A stretch of 64,000 nt of DNA. Origin: Russula earlei. Lineage: Eukaryota > Basidiomycota > Agaricomycetes > Russulales > Russulaceae. The position numbers were made by a program, and so were the translations under genes. Within the stretch, counting starts at the first letter, position 1, and each line of letters starts with the position of its first letter. The notes below the pieces were generated by a model. That model was not told the origin of the DNA, did not search any database, and saw only the letters and a list, made by a program, of their open reading frames with translations. The stretch spans positions 1-64,000 of the forward strand of contig JAGFNK010000274.1 in NCBI GenBank assembly GCA_025769875.1. Direction: 5' to 3'. Of this stretch, positions 44,141 to 56,268 are shown in pieces.

Positions 44141-44751
44141 TGTTGTGATCTAACCCCTTGTCGGTTCACCCATAAATTCTCTCATTATTGTTTTTCTCTT
44201 GTCACCCTTGTTCCCTCGGTTACCGTTTCATCCCTTGATGTTGATGGCCACTTATTGTGTTTCACCTATTGTGTTTCACTTATTGTGTTTCATCTATTGT
44301 CGAGTTACTTTTGCCATTGACTCACCTTTATCTATTGTTCTGCTTATAGTACTGTACAGCCTCGCTACATACAGTATTTAAGCTGCCTGTAAAAGCTGGG
44401 GAATGTCCCAAGCTTAGCTTTGTCCCATTTCCTGTCGCATCCTTTTGCCCTGTACTGTCTCTCAATCACAACTTGTGTTGTGTTGGCTTATACTTTGCTT
44501 GACCTAAGATGGTCACAAGGAACCTTTGTGTTCCTCTTTCTACTCTGCTTCTCCATCATTGTCCTCCTCTTCTGTGAAACCAGGAGATCAACTCTGTCTG
44601 TGGATTAGGTCATCCTTGACTTAGTCTTGAGACACTAAACCCTTGACCCAGTCTCTCTGAGCCGGCCCCCATTGAACCCTTGAACCAAGTCACAGGGACT
44701 TGGCCCCACTGAACCTTGAGCTAACGCTCTTACAGCTGTGACGCCATAACA
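44141..44751 (+). repeat. 3' LTR of element B
   Basis: TGTTGTGATCTAACCCC ... CCATAACA, followed by the ATGAG duplication. Preceded by a polypurine tract. Confidence 0.9.
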
Positions 44752-45482
44752 ATGAGAGCTACTAGGCTCTCCCTTGGTCTGGTGGATGGGGATGGCAGGT
44801 CAGGTGATTTATTTGCAATCTCTTTTTGTGTGCTCTCCTCAGGACAGAGGTAGGGAAAGTGGATGTAGATTGCTGCAATGTGTTTGCAGAATCTAATCCA
44901 GGGATAATCTGTGCAATCACAAGTTAATTTCATCAGATTGATTGAGTAAAACATGCCAGAATGGGATTGTGAAGTGACATGGAAGCAGATCTCATCAAAT
45001 TGCAAGATTGAATCTTATGAGATGCTATCAGCAAAGGTGAAAATGTTCTGGCACCTGTCAGCTGCCAGGTCCTGACCATCAAGCCCAATGTTCTGCCATT
45101 TGTGCCTGTTTTGGGAATACTGCACCATGTGATGCACAAATAATATTTGATTGATCCACCAATGGTGCTTGCTGCTAAGCCAGTGTGATTTGAGGACATG
45201 ATGATATCTAAAAAGATCAAGTCATCTTATCTTTAGATCTGGTGGATCACATATGCTTTGATCAAGATATTGGTGTCCCCTTCCTCAAAGATATGCCAAA
45301 TTTTCCAGTAAACCATGGACCACATATGCACCACAGGCATCCATTCAGACCCAAGGTACTTCATAAGGTTTCTGGAGCCTGAGGATCAGTGGAGATCTCC
45401 TCCCAGATTTATAGAAAGTCAGCCTGATCATCTGTATGTACCCATCTCTTGATCTTATCCCACAGATCAGGGAATGCATTAG
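44752..45482 (-). pseudogene. MULE-type transposase relic with SWIM zinc finger
   Basis: The minus strand shows INLMKLTCDCTDYPWIRFC followed by KHIAAI, a SWIM finger (CxCxnCxH) typical of the C-terminus of Mutator-like transposases in basidiomycetes. Upstream pieces read FPDLWDKIKRW and HIFEEGDTN, also in keeping with that family, with stops between. Neither the catalytic DDE part nor a right terminus is present because LTR family 1 starts at 45483. Together with 29392-29496 it is the MULE into which element B inserted. Confidence 0.68.
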
Positions 45483-46801
45483 TGTCAAGACACATACTAC
45501 TGATCACTAAGGACTCAGGAGCAGGTGGGCAAGGGTCAGAACAGATGGACAGTGGCATAGATCATGTTGAACAGGAGGACAAGCCAAACAAGGAGGAGAT
45601 ACCAGATGGGGACTGGTAAGTGTTGCGAGAGACAATGTCACTGACTGGGGGCAGTGTCGTTGACAAATCATTTCACACACGAGACGTGTGCACAGAGTTG
45701 AGTGAGAATGAGAGTTCTCACGAGAATCAGGGAACTTGGTGACAACAATGCTGAGGCAATTGTGTACCGCAGAGAGAAAGCTTGAATGATAAGTCTTCAT
45801 GTTCGAAGACTTGAGGATATGAGAGACTTTCTGGGGCATTTGCTTGATTCCCTGCAAGCCTACAGTCCTGAAGCTCTAACCAGTGATATTTCACAGGAGA
45901 ACAAGCTTAAGGCTTGTTCTCAGCAAATGTCAGGTTTATATACATATGGAATGCTATATCAAATAGCATTCATGAGGAAACAATGAGGCGATCATACTAG
46001 AACATTCAAGAACCAGGTGGTACATGCAAGGCAATGTGAGTCATAAGAACGCATGGGAAACACAAGATATGTCCAGGTTGGCTTGTCTGGTTGCTGGTCT
46101 GGTTGGATGTACTGGTTATTGTGACAAACAAAGGCAAAGGTTAGAGGCCAGTGTAGCAAGGGGGCTTCAAACAAGGCAGTTGTTGAAGAGTACCTTGAAG
46201 ACAAGGGAAGACTTTAAACAAAGCAGTTGCTGAGGAGTACTTTGGAAGGAGAGTATCACAAATGGACAGTCTGATGACTGCCATGCTACATTGGGGCTTA
46301 AATACTGTGTACATGGTTGATTACAAAGAACAGGAACTATTCTAGACTCTTTGGTACCATCCAATAGGGTTGTAGAGGCATAAACTCACTTGTGTCAGGT
46401 TTAGGGCTGACTGAGCATATTACTGATTATTGTGGAGTGATGACACCATTATGATGTCACTGTGGAGTGCTTGGTGAGCAGATGATGTCACTGTGGAGTC
46501 AGTCAGTCATGATGTCATTGGAGCTAAATGATGTCATATGAGTTATGCAACAAGTTGTAGGAGTCCATGCTGCTGTTTTGGGTCCTTGGTGGCTGAGTGG
46601 CCATGTGGCTGCCACACAATGATTACCTGATTAGGAAGTGGGTGTCTAGTCATGTCATAGTGCCTTTGTGACAGCAATATCTTGTACCACAGGAAGAGTA
46701 GCCCATGAAATAGAAGTGGATTGACAATGTAAAAGTGAGATGGGTTTCTTTTGAGTGAAATTGGGCAATATGTGGCCAGGACTTGGCCTTGGTCCACAAC
46801 A
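45483..46801 (-). mobile_element. LTR family 1 copy with a nested LTR of family 2
   Basis: Begins TGTCAAGACACATACTAC and ends GGTCCACAACA, interrupted at 45636-46126. After the end, TTCATCCTCTATTTATGG matches the internal edge of element C (48536 onward), so this is a 3' LTR followed by a scrap of internal sequence (46802-46985), not a solo LTR. The left flank ATTAG has no partner. Confidence 0.78.
45636..46126 (-). mobile_element. Solo LTR of the element A family (family 2), 491 bp
   Basis: Starts TGTCACTGACTGGGGGC and ends GGTTATTGTGACA, matching the LTRs of element A in the same plus-strand reading. The flanks GACAA (45631-45635) and AACAA (46127-46131) are a target duplication with one transition. 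It lies inside an LTR of family 1. Confidence 0.85.
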
Positions 46802-46985
46802 TTCATCCTCTATTTATGGACTTGTTGCTCCTGCAATGGATAGGGGGTTCTTTGCTTCTTTAAAAGATGGAGTAAAGTCGATGGGCTAGTTTGCATATGA
46901 AAAGTTGAAGTCTGTTGGTTTGTGGGGAATTTCCTTGTGTTCTATGGCTTGTTTTAGGGATGGCTGTGGTTGACTGGGTACAGGT
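46802..46985 (-). repeat. Scrap of element C internal sequence between two LTRs
   Basis: TTCATCCTCTATTTATGGAC and the following 180 bp parallel 48536-48715 next to the Pol gene of element C (shared GACTTGTTGCTCCTGCA and TTTGCATATGAA). On the minus strand the first bases form a purine-rich tract, as expected just inside a 3' LTR. Confidence 0.65.
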
Positions 46986-48215
46986 TGTCAAGACACATAC
47001 TGCTGATCACAAAGGACTCAGGAGCAGGTGGGCAAAGGTTGGAACAGATGGTACATGGCATAAATGGCATTGAACAGGAGGATGAGCCAAATGACTAGAA
47101 GATACCAGATGGGGACTGGTACGTGTTGCAGGAGGCAGAGGCGAAGGTTGGAGGCCAGTGCAGTGAAGAGCCTTTAGACAAGGCGGTTGTTGAAGAGTAC
47201 CTTGAGGATGAGGGAAGACTTTAGACTGAGCAGTCATGGGGGAGTACCCAGGAGGATGAGAGTATCACAAATGGACAGTCTGATGACTGCCATGCTACAT
47301 TGGGTCTTATATACTAGTTACAGGTCTGAGTACAAACTACAGAAAATAACTCAGACTCTATGGACTGCTCCAATCAGATTCTAAGGGCATAAACACGTTG
47401 TGTCAGACCTATGGGTGATTCAGGACGATTAGGGAGACAGTGGAGTGATGATATCATAATGACATCATTTGTGGAGTGCTTGGTGAGCATATGATGTCAT
47501 GGTGGAGTTGCTCAGTCAGCTATGATGTCAGTGGTGCTTTATGACATCATTTAGATCATCCAAGAGGTCTAGGAGTCCTTCCAGTGTTTTGGTAGCAAGT
47601 GGCTGAATGGTCATGTGGCCCACATGTGGTAAGTTGCTCTGATAGGAAGGAGGGTGCTTTTAGCACATTCAGAGGGATTGGAAACCAAGGTCCTTTGCAA
47701 TGTACACTTGGTTAGGGGGAGAGGTTGATTGGGAACTGTTGAACCGGAACCCGAACGGATCAAAGAAGGCGAAGACCTTCATACAAGGTTCAAGATCCGC
47801 TCATAGATGTTACGTGTTAGACAGAACTTTAGTATATGCGCTTATGGCAATAGGGTTACGCTAACTACGCTATCTATCACAAGATGCAGCCTTACGCTGT
47901 GTCTAGAACGTTTCCACATCATGCGTCACTTAATGCGCGATATAGTGGACACCTGTAGTCACCTGTTTTGGACTTAGGAACAGCCCTGGGTCATAGAGGT
48001 ATAAATACCATACATGTAGACGAGTATACACATTGCTCTACACCCCAATATCACTTGAGCATTAGCACAACCTCAAAGGTGGGTTGCTTGGCCTGTTAGC
48101 TGCGCTCTATGCTGCGCAACAGGAACCAAGGTGGGTAGAGGATATGAAAAGAAAAGGACTCTGTTGAGTTACAACAGGACATTGTATGGTTAAGGCCTGG
48201 CCTTGATTTGCAACA
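46986..48215 (-). mobile_element. LTR family 1 copy with a nested LTR of family 4
   Basis: Starts TGTCAAGACACATACTGC and ends GATTTGCAACA, then 29 bp of internal edge sequence (48216-48244). The second half is strongly diverged from other copies. It is interrupted at 47737-48121. The left flank is the internal scrap of another copy. Confidence 0.7.
47737..48121. mobile_element. Solo LTR family 4, 385 bp, with target duplication
   Basis: TGTTGAACCGGAACC ... CTGCGCAACA, flanked by GGAAC at 47732-47736 and 48122-48126. It keeps many CpG sites, unlike the surrounding LTR, which suggests a later insertion. An AGGTATAAATACC box occurs at about 47998. No other copy was seen in the window. Confidence 0.85.
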
Positions 48216-48244
48216 TTCATCCCCTCTTTATAGATATGTTGCTC

Positions 48245-48535
48245 AGTCAGCCATGATGTCATTGGGGCTTAGATGACATCATATGAGTTATGCAACAGTT
48301 TGTAGGAGTTCATGCTGCTGTTTCAGGTTCTTGGTGGCTGAGTGGCCATGTGGCTGCCACACGATGATTACCCGATTAGGAAATGGGTGCTTGGTCATGT
48401 TATAGTGCCTTTCACAATAGCCTTCAGGAGGGATAGCCCAGAAAATGGAAGTGCATTGACAATACAAAGCAAGAGGGGTCTTTCTTGAGTAAAGTAGGAC
48501 AATATATGGCCAGGACCTGGCCTTGGTTTGTAACA
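48245..48535 (-). repeat. Truncated 3' LTR of element C
   Basis: Begins abruptly with AGTCAGCCATGATGTCATTG, equivalent to about 500 bp into a complete family 1 LTR, and ends GGTTTGTAACA. TTCATCCCCTCTTTG follows, the purine tract (AAAGAGGGGATGAA on the minus strand) before the internal region of element C. Confidence 0.75.
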
Positions 48536-48784
48536 TTCATCCCCTCTTTGTAGACTTGTTGCTCCTGCATCAGTAGGGATTTCTTGTTTCTTTGGAAGGT
48601 GGAGTAGTTTGCATATGAAGAGTCAAAGTCTGCTTGGTTGCGGGGAACTCCCTCATGTTCTATGGATTGTTTTGGGGATAGCCATTGTTGATTGGGTGCA
48701 TGTGATCACAGGGGTTCTTAAAAAAGTTCTTTGGTATCAAGGATAGAGATAGTTGTCAACAGAAGTCATGGTTGGAGTTATTGG

Positions 48785-50533
48785 TTAGGGGTTACCCCTG
48801 GTGGGAACTGTTTTAAGCGCCTTCGGATGTTTCTGATGAAAGTCTTTGACAAGTAGTTGTGCTTTTGATAGGTTAGATGCTGGTTCCCAAGTATTCTCTG
48901 CAGCAGTGTATCCTTTCCACTTAACTAGGTATTGGATCCCTTTGTGGTTTGGGGAAAGTCGAGAGTCTAAGATCTGTTCAAACTCATATTGTTCTTCTCC
49001 TTCAACCAGTATAGGCAGTGGGTTCGAGAAGTTAGGGCCATGGGCAATAGTTTCCTTGTAAGGTTTAATTAGGTAATGATGAAAAACTGGGTGTATCTTC
49101 CAAGACTTTGGTAACTCAAGGCAAAGGTTGACTGGATATGCAGTGATGACTTTGAATGGTCCATAATGTCGAGGGGCTAGTTTTGCTTTTGGGTGAGTGG
49201 TTTGTAGATTTGTGGCTTCCAACCATACTTGATCTCCTTCTGTAAAAGTGAAATGTTGGGGATTGAGGTTCTGATTGTTTCATGATTTTGGTTGCTTGGT
49301 TCAGAGAAGCAGCTACTTCTTCTCTGAGTTGGTTTAGTCTCATTAGTCTTTCTTGGATTGAAGGGAACTTTGATGTAAAGGCAAGGGGTGGAGCAAATGT
49401 TGGGTTAAAGCCATACCAGACCTCAAAAGGGGGTTTGTTTGTTGCACTGTGTTGTCTGGCATTATGTGCAAACACCATAAAGGGAATTAGTTCTGTCCAA
49501 TTGTCTGCTTGGTGGTTGCAAAATATTTGTAGGTATTGTTCTAGTTCTTGATTAACTTGTTCTGTTTCTCCATCTGTCTGTGGGTGATATGCCATGCTCA
49601 ATGATACTTTGACATTTAATTTCTTCCATAGTTCTTGAGTAACCTTTGCTGTGAATTGAGGGCCTCTGTCTGATATTATTTGAGCTGGAAGGCCTATTCT
49701 TCTCCAGACATTGTTCATAATTAGTGTTGCTATTTCATCTGCTGTGATTGTCTTGTGGCAAGGGGTAATAATTATCGCTTTGCTGAATTGATCTACCACA
49801 ACTAGGAGGCTGTTGAAGCCTTGTGAAATTGGTAGGTCCATGATAAAGTCCATGGTAATGCTTTTTCATACTTCTCCAGCTGGTGTAATTGGTACAAGGA
49901 GTGTTTCTGTCTTTGGGCAGTTTTTTGTACTTTGGCAAATTGCACAACCATCTACATAACTTTTGACGTAGGTTAGCATTCCTGGCCACCAATAGTTTTG
50001 GCTGATTAGTTTGTAAGTTTTCCATTGGCCAGGATGTCCAGTGGTGGGGGAATCATGATGTAGTTTCAGGATTTTCTTTCGTAGGGTGTCATTGTTTGGG
50101 ATGTAGACGTTTCCTTTGAATAAAATTAGTCCATCTTCAAGGCTCCAGTCCTGTAGACCTTTGGATAGTTGCCTTGGTCCATTTTTTATAATGATTGCTA
50201 ATGTGTTAGATACTTCTGGATTGTAGTCCTTGCTGGATCGTAGTTGTTGTTGGAGGTCTTGGTCACTGATTGGTTCTGTAGCAGAGGTGTGCATTGCTCT
50301 GATTTTAAAATATTTATCATCTAGGAGCACCTTTCCATCATTTTCATTTTGTATCCCCTCTTTAAAGTCTGGCCACCTGGACAGACCATCTGCTTTATTT
50401 GTGGTCCCTGGGTGATGCATGATAGTGAAGTCAAAATTGCTGAGAAGGAGTGCACATTGGGCCTGTTTCCAAGTGAGTTTCTGTTTCATCATGAAGTATG
50501 TCAAATTATTGTGGTCTGTCCATAGATCAATAG
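48785..50533 (-). pseudogene. Element C: RNase H end, integrase and chromodomain
   Basis: 50533-49866 encodes the end of RNase H (LWTDHNNLTYF, FTIMHHPGTTNKADGLSRW) and the zinc-binding HHCC integrase N-terminus (LHHDSPTTGHPGQWKTYKLI, CAICQSTK). A TGA at 49868-49866 precedes the integrase core: MDFIMDLPISQGFNSLLVVV, IISDRGPQFTAKV and MAYHPQTDGETEQVNQELEQ. A frameshift near 49270 leads to the chromodomain frame: YEFEQILDSRLS, YLVKWKGYTAAENTWEP. The stop is at 48785. The RNase H part is cut at 50533 by LTR 3. Chromodomains direct such elements to heterochromatin, by family knowledge. Confidence 0.85.
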
Positions 50534-51498
50534 TGTCATGAACCATTCTCCGGAGAGGGCCCTTGAAGGACCCTTCCTTATAGGAGGAAACCCAGCCTCT
50601 ATGGTGTCACCCTGTTCACTTGAGCAAAAGGGGTGAGTAGAGGTGTCCACAATATCGCGTGTGCATTGTCACATGAGCAATTCTCAGCACAATCGACATA
50701 CAGCAAGCCCCACTTAGAGGCAACCCTTTTAGCAATAAAAGACAATACTAGGACCTTCCTAGGGACCCTTTAGGATGACTATAAGTGCTCTACAATAGAC
50801 ACTAACACAATATCAAAGACCCTGCAACACGTTATTAGACTAACTCTAATGACCATAGAATGAACTATAAGGCAATACTAGGGACCTCAATAGAAACATT
50901 AGGGTCGACTTTAAGGACCCTAATAGAACTATATAAGAGGCCTTATAGAATAACACTATTCCCCTAACCAGAATACAAGTCCTCAAATGACCGGCCCTAA
51001 ACTAACTAACAGGAAATGAATCAGGTGTTTGCACGTGTACTTAAAGCAGTGAACACGTGGACAGTGAAGGCTCTTACTCATCAAGAGGAGCCTTCTTACT
51101 CAGCAGCTTATGGAGCATGACTGAGCATGCTCAGTAAGCATACTCCGACTTCTTACTCATCACTCTATTGTGCTTGATAACAAGGTTATGACTTGTTCCC
51201 TATTTAGCAGTTCTCTTGTAGTATATAAGCGCTCAATAAAGTAGCAGACAGTCCTCAGACTGTCCATTTGTTTATGGCACTCTCCATCCCTGGGATACTC
51301 CTTTAAGGACCATCCCCTTGTGACTATCCTGGCCTTCTCTCTGCATGACTGCTCAACTCTCACAGTAACAGTGCCTCTCTGGTATTTGTTACTACTCTGG
51401 ACTCTGCTTCTTGCCCACACCGTCTTGGACGTCTATTGACTCATCTTCGAGCTTATCCCTCGCTCTTGAACTGGATAGTTCAACAGTGAGTCTTGACA
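50534..51498. mobile_element. Solo LTR family 3 (965 bp), copy 1
   Basis: TGTCATGAACCATTCTCC ... GTGAGTCTTGACA, flanked by AATAG at 50529-50533 and 51499-51503. It contains a TATA-like TAGTATATAAGCGC followed by AATAAA at about 51217-51240. It interrupts RNase H of element C. The second copy is at 57181-58142 and a fragment at 27636-27914. Confidence 0.9.
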
Positions 51499-52440
51499 AA
51501 TAGGATGTGTGGTGCCTTCAAGGTAGTGTCAGAAGTGCCAGAGAGATGAGACAATGGCAAGGAGTTCTTTATCATAGATCATATACTCTTGCTGTGCAGG
51601 GTCCAAGGATTTTGAGAAGTAGGCTACTGGGTGACATTGGTTAAATTCATCAGGTTGTTCTAGAATGGAGCCGACTGCAAAGTTGCTCGCATCACAGATG
51701 AGTTGGAAAGGTTTAGTATGATCAGGTAGCATGAGAACTGGGGCTGTTGTAAATGCCTGGATTAATTTTCTAAATGCTTGTTCTTCATCATCTTCCCATC
51801 TGAAGGGGTTTTCTTTCTTTGTCAAGTTAAACAAGGGTCATGCCATTCATGAGTATTAGTGGATAAATCATTGGTAAAAGTTGCAGAATCCTAGAAATGC
51901 TTGTACTTTGGTAACATTGGTTGGGGTAGGCCACTTTGTAATTCCTATTAACTTGTCTCGATCTATGGATATTCATCCTTGAGAGATATTGATGCCTAGG
52001 TAACTAATAGAGGTTTGTCGGAAGGCACACTTCTCTGGTTTTAAATATAAGTTGTGGTCTTGGAGTGTCTTTAGGACCTTGTGTGTCCAGTCATCCAGTT
52101 CATTCAGGGTCTGTGCCAATGATTGATATATCATCTAGGTAGATGACCACTCGTTCAGTAGCGATATATTCTGCCAGGATAGCGTTCATAAAACATTGGA
52201 AAGTGGCCGGGGCATTGCAGAGGCCAAATGTCATGATCAATGGTTCAAAAAGTCCTAATGGTGTCTTGAATGCTGCAAGGTGTTCATTACCTTCCCTTAG
52301 GTGGATATTCTTGTATCCCCATTGTACATTGAACTTGGTAAAGTATTGGGCTCCTTGGAGTTTGTCAATTAATTCAGGAATTAGTGGTAGTGGGTTTGCA
52401 TCCTGGATAGTTGCGGTGTTCAGTGCTCTGTAGTCTTGTA

Positions 52441-55400
52441 AGGTAGACGACGTTCATAATTGACCAATGTCACATGGTGTTACTTTTGTGTGACAATCCT
52501 GGTCGGATTAGGAAGTTTTGCCTCGGGGGAACTGCAGGGTGCTCTTCCTGCAATTCTCGAGAAAGAATTGGGAAATCGGTGACCAACATTTTGTAATAGT
52601 AGTTGTTTATTGTATGTATTCACAATCTTATGATGAAGGAGTAAGAAATGACTGAGAAATAAAAGAAACAAATTTGGCATCTATCTCCAATCACTGATTG
52701 TGGCGTGTGATCTGATGGAATGAGCGTCGAACGTTGCATGTCATCTGAGAAACAAACTCAACATGTGAAAGGGGTTTAATTCAACACATAAACAATGTTA
52801 AATGATTCCCTTCCTTCCCAACTCCTCCATGATGTTCATAGGAACTACACGGTGACCCTTGTACACTCTTGCTGCCCATGCAGCTTGTCTCCCATTCAGT
52901 CTGTGCATATATGAATTCATGAATCGACGAGAATGATTAGCAAAGCAATGCATGGATTTCAAGGGAACAGATTCCAATGTGGCAAGCATGTTTTTTTCCA
53001 GTACATCTTCTCGTGATGATTCTGGATTTAAACGGTAGATCCGCTTTGCATAACCCCAACATTGCTCAATAAAATTGAGCTCGCAGTGGAACTTTGGTAA
53101 GAAGAACAGCTTGAAGCCGCATGCCTTGCAGATTGACTCCAGGATTGTCTCAACATTGGCAAAATCTGGTTCATTGTAGAGAACTTGGTGGCAGCAACAG
53201 TTGATGGCAGGAGGTAAGTGCTTGAAGTTTTTGCATTCAGCACAAACCTTGGACATGTCTCTGTAGCCTCGTTCACCCAGAATTGTGGCCATTCCTTTAA
53301 AGACCCCAGCGCATTCATGCCCCTCAGGGAAATAAAGTGGCTGTGGTGTGCCATCTTTGAAGTGTGCATTGCCCATCCAGAGTTTTGTTTTTTCGGCCAT
53401 TCCATCACACTTGTGCACAAATTTTCCACTAAGTGGATCATGAAGTGACACCTTGACACCCCAGTTCTTCTCAACTTTGGGTGTATTTTTAGGCATTTTT
53501 CGGGCTGATAATGCATCCTCCTCACGCTTGAGGTGAGTGGACGCATTGTCATAAACCAGGACATGGTCATACTCAGGATAGAACTCTGTGAGAATGTCCA
53601 TGGCTTCTTGGACCTGTGCTTGGATGTCCCCATTGGTAAAATAGCCTTCCCGATTTTTTCCTGGCTTCAGAATTCTTCAGGCTGTCCTTGTTCCATCAAG
53701 AGATCGAAGCCACCCAAAATCCGCGGAAACAAAGTCAGCTACCATCATTGAAACGCCTTCCCCTTTTGCATACGGCTTGGCAGGTGCATCCTTGTGATGC
53801 CAGATCTTGCGCCACCGATCATGAGCATAAAAAATGGATTCATCATGGAACCATGCAATGGTTTGATGCCCCCATGGTCTTGGCCCAAACTCAAGTAGGT
53901 TGTCTTCATCCCAGCTAAACATGAGGTGCTCAATGTTTCGCCACTGTGGTAAGAAAACATGCTCCCAGTAGAAGACAACATCCTCACGCTCATGGCCATC
54001 AACATATTGGCCCTTTTTTGGTGCTCCATATCGGTATCCCAGCACCTTTGGTAATGCTGAGCTGTCCGCATGGAAACTCTTCTATCAATGCCATGCTGTG
54101 ACCTAACCTCATCTGAATTGATGAAATCACAAAGCTTTTCCCCAGAGATTTCGTTGCCAATTGATAGAAGGTAAATGTTAATTTCGTTTGTCAGATCCTC
54201 GTTGACAAGCATTGTCTCGTTCCAGTGCCCATAAGGATTCAGAGGGAGCATTGTGCGGTCTTTTATATACTGCCTGGTGAGTCTGCGCAGCTGCTGTGTG
54301 CAATGCAGTCCTCTTGACAATGACACCATGGCCTGACACAATGATGCAGCCCAGCTGTTGTAGGTACAAGATTGCTTTTTCACATAGAAATGTAGGATCA
54401 CTTGCATGCCTTCCAGTCGCGTGCGAACAAATATGTTGAGCTCTGGATCAACATGTCCAGCGCCCTTTTTTCGAGGTGGATGGAGGATGTCTCTGAGATC
54501 CTGGAGTGCTGCTTGAGCCTGTGTCTGTGTTGGGGCTTCGCGTTCCTTTCCCACTTGTGTTTCCTCAACATTTGGACCTGTAAAGTTATGTCTGAGCCCT
54601 CTTGTTTCTCTGCTTGAGTCTGGTCCTCCAGTGGTATCCTTAAATCCTTCGGGTTGGTTTTCCGTAGGTCTGGAGTCAGTGCGGGGGTGATTCTGTGTCC
54701 TGAGGAATGGGAAGTCCTGTGGCATGTCGCCTTCATCGCCGCTGCCATATTCACCACTGCTATCCTCAGAATCATCAACTGAATCCACATCCTCAGCAAG
54801 TTCTGGCATCTTGGGGTCATCCATCAAGTCCTCAAGGTCAGGTTCAGTGCAAACATTGCAATAGAACTCATGGAATTGCCAGTCTGTCAGAACAGTGTGG
54901 GCCTGGAGTGCTCCTTTCGGGACTTGAACTCAAAATTTGCTTTGCATGTCATCAAAAGATGATTTGCCTCTCTTTTCATGGTGACTTTTGCATATTGAAA
55001 TGTTCTGACAGACCCAAGGTAGGTTTATGCAAGGATAATGTTTGGGTTTCTTGCTCACTTCCTTGTTTTCTTTGGTGGATCTTCCCATCACGTCATTGAG
55101 TTTCTGCTTCTTGTTGGGATGTGTGCTACCATTCCTGGCAAAGTTTTCTAGCCTGCTGGTTGTAGATATCTTTTTTCGTCCCATTTCTGTGTTACAAGAA
55201 GTGTACAGTAGCAACACAGAATATGCGTGATGCGTTCGACATGCTTGAGGTGTGTTGCTCCCCAACCCAATCTAGATCGCTTTGTTTCAATCTCCGCCTT
55301 GCCCTGATTGATGGGGTTTCTCGTATTTTTGCTATTTCGTTGAAAAATCATAACTTTTTCTCAAAATAAGTATAGGTTTACATGTCTTTAGTATGTACCA

Positions 55401-55544
55401 ACAAAATGTTGGAAACCACTTTCCAACAAAAACATCCATTCTGCATGAAATGAGCCTTTTGCTGTAAATTTTCAAAAAGTTTCCTCTTTCAGAAGCTGTC
55501 ACACTAAGCACGTGACGTTGGTCGATTATGAGCGTCATCTACCT
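52441..55544 (-). mobile_element. Element D: TA-target DNA transposon (IS630/Tc1-mariner group), 3104 bp
   Basis: Terminal inverted repeats of about 34 bp: AGGTAGACGACGTTCATAAT at the left and its near mirror ending GAGCGTCATCTACCT at the right, differing at CpG sites. Flanking TA at 52439-52440 and 55545-55546. It encodes one large minus-strand transposase. It lies within RT of element C. Confidence 0.85.
52798..55184 (-). pseudogene. Element D transposase (DDE type, large insertion between catalytic residues)
   Basis: Starts near MGRKKISTTSRLENFAR; an intron or break leads to an acidic, Ser-rich N-terminal domain (VDSVDDSEDSSGEYGSGDEG) and a helical region (LVNEDLTNEINIYLLSIG). The catalytic part has FHDESIFYAHD (first Asp), KGEGVSMMVADFVSADFGWL, YDHVLVYDNASTHLK (second Asp), and FFLPKFHCELNFIEQCWGYA (final Glu). 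About 160 residues, including Cys-rich CAECKNFKHL and CCCHQ, lie between the second Asp and the Glu, far more than in ordinary Tc1 enzymes. The reading frame shifts near 54055 and a TGA at 53679-53677 (CGA expected before RILKPGKNREGYF) breaks it, so this copy is inactive. Confidence 0.8.
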
Positions 55545-56268
55545 TACTGGTCATGGAGTTCCTCCTTTCTTTTCTACAAAGAAGAATGGGCTAGCAATAG
55601 CTGCTTTTGATGGTCGAATAGTACCTCTTTTCAAATGTTCGTCTAGGTATTCTTTTAGGGCATGTAATTCCTTGGGAGTGAGTTGGTAAATGCCACAATT
55701 ACATCAGGTGGCTCCTGGCTTCAGATTGATTGCATGATCCCATGGTTGATGGGCAGGAAGGCTTTGGGAAGCTTGTTCATCAAAGACCTTTCTCCATTTC
55801 AGGAATTGGGGGGAATGAGTTTGTCCAGTGTCTTCTGTGGTGTTCCAGGTGTTGCTAACTTAGTAGACATTGTTGACTTTGCTTGTATGCTAACTGTTAC
55901 TGGTCTAAACGCATTGTAGATTTGTTCATCCATGCATGGGTTCAATAATCCTTCAGTATCTGGGAAGATTAGTGCAGCAATATTTGCAAATTTGGGTTCT
56001 TCTTCTTCAGGGAAAGTAAGCACTTGTATTTGGTAATTCCATGTTCCAGATGCAGATGCAATGGTTATACTTGGATGCATGGTAAGGCAGGTTTGGGGAC
56101 AATTCTTCAGTGTGATTGTATTGTTTGCCCAATCAATATCTGGGTCATGGTGTCATAACCAATCTGTTCCTAGGATAATGTCGTGATCTCTGATGTTAGT
56201 GACGAGGAATTCTGCTTGTTCATCATGGGTAGCACCTGTGTGCACTTGAATGCGAAGTCTCTGGCTAG

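Larger units (their letters stand above)
29502..44751 (+). mobile_element. Ty3/gypsy chromovirus B, complete but degraded, with element A nested in gag
   Basis: LTRs at 29502-30111 and 44141-44751 are almost the same length (610 and 611 bp) and differ at about eleven sites. The target duplication ATGAG is at 29497-29501 and 44752-44756. A purine-rich tract GAGGGGGGCATGA precedes the 3' LTR. The internal order is gag, protease, RT, RNase H, integrase, chromodomain, then an extra 3' reading region. Without element A it is about 7.85 kb. Pol has many frameshifts and stops, so it is inactive. Confidence 0.92.
51504..55770 (-). pseudogene. Element C: reverse transcriptase and RNase H, split by element D
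   Basis: RNase H start at 51834-51530: FRKLIQAFTTAPVLMLPDHT, FQLICDASNFAVGSILEQ. RT at 52440-51840: LIPELIDKLQGAQYFTKF, MTFGLCNAPATFQCFMNAIL, and the catalytic VVIYLDDISIIG. The N-terminal RT part lies right of element D at 55720-55546: LTPKELHALKEYLDEHLKRG then IASPFFFVEKK. Removing element D with one TA rejoins the frame before KDYRALN or DYRALN. Stops and shifts are present in the fingers region. Confidence 0.82.
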
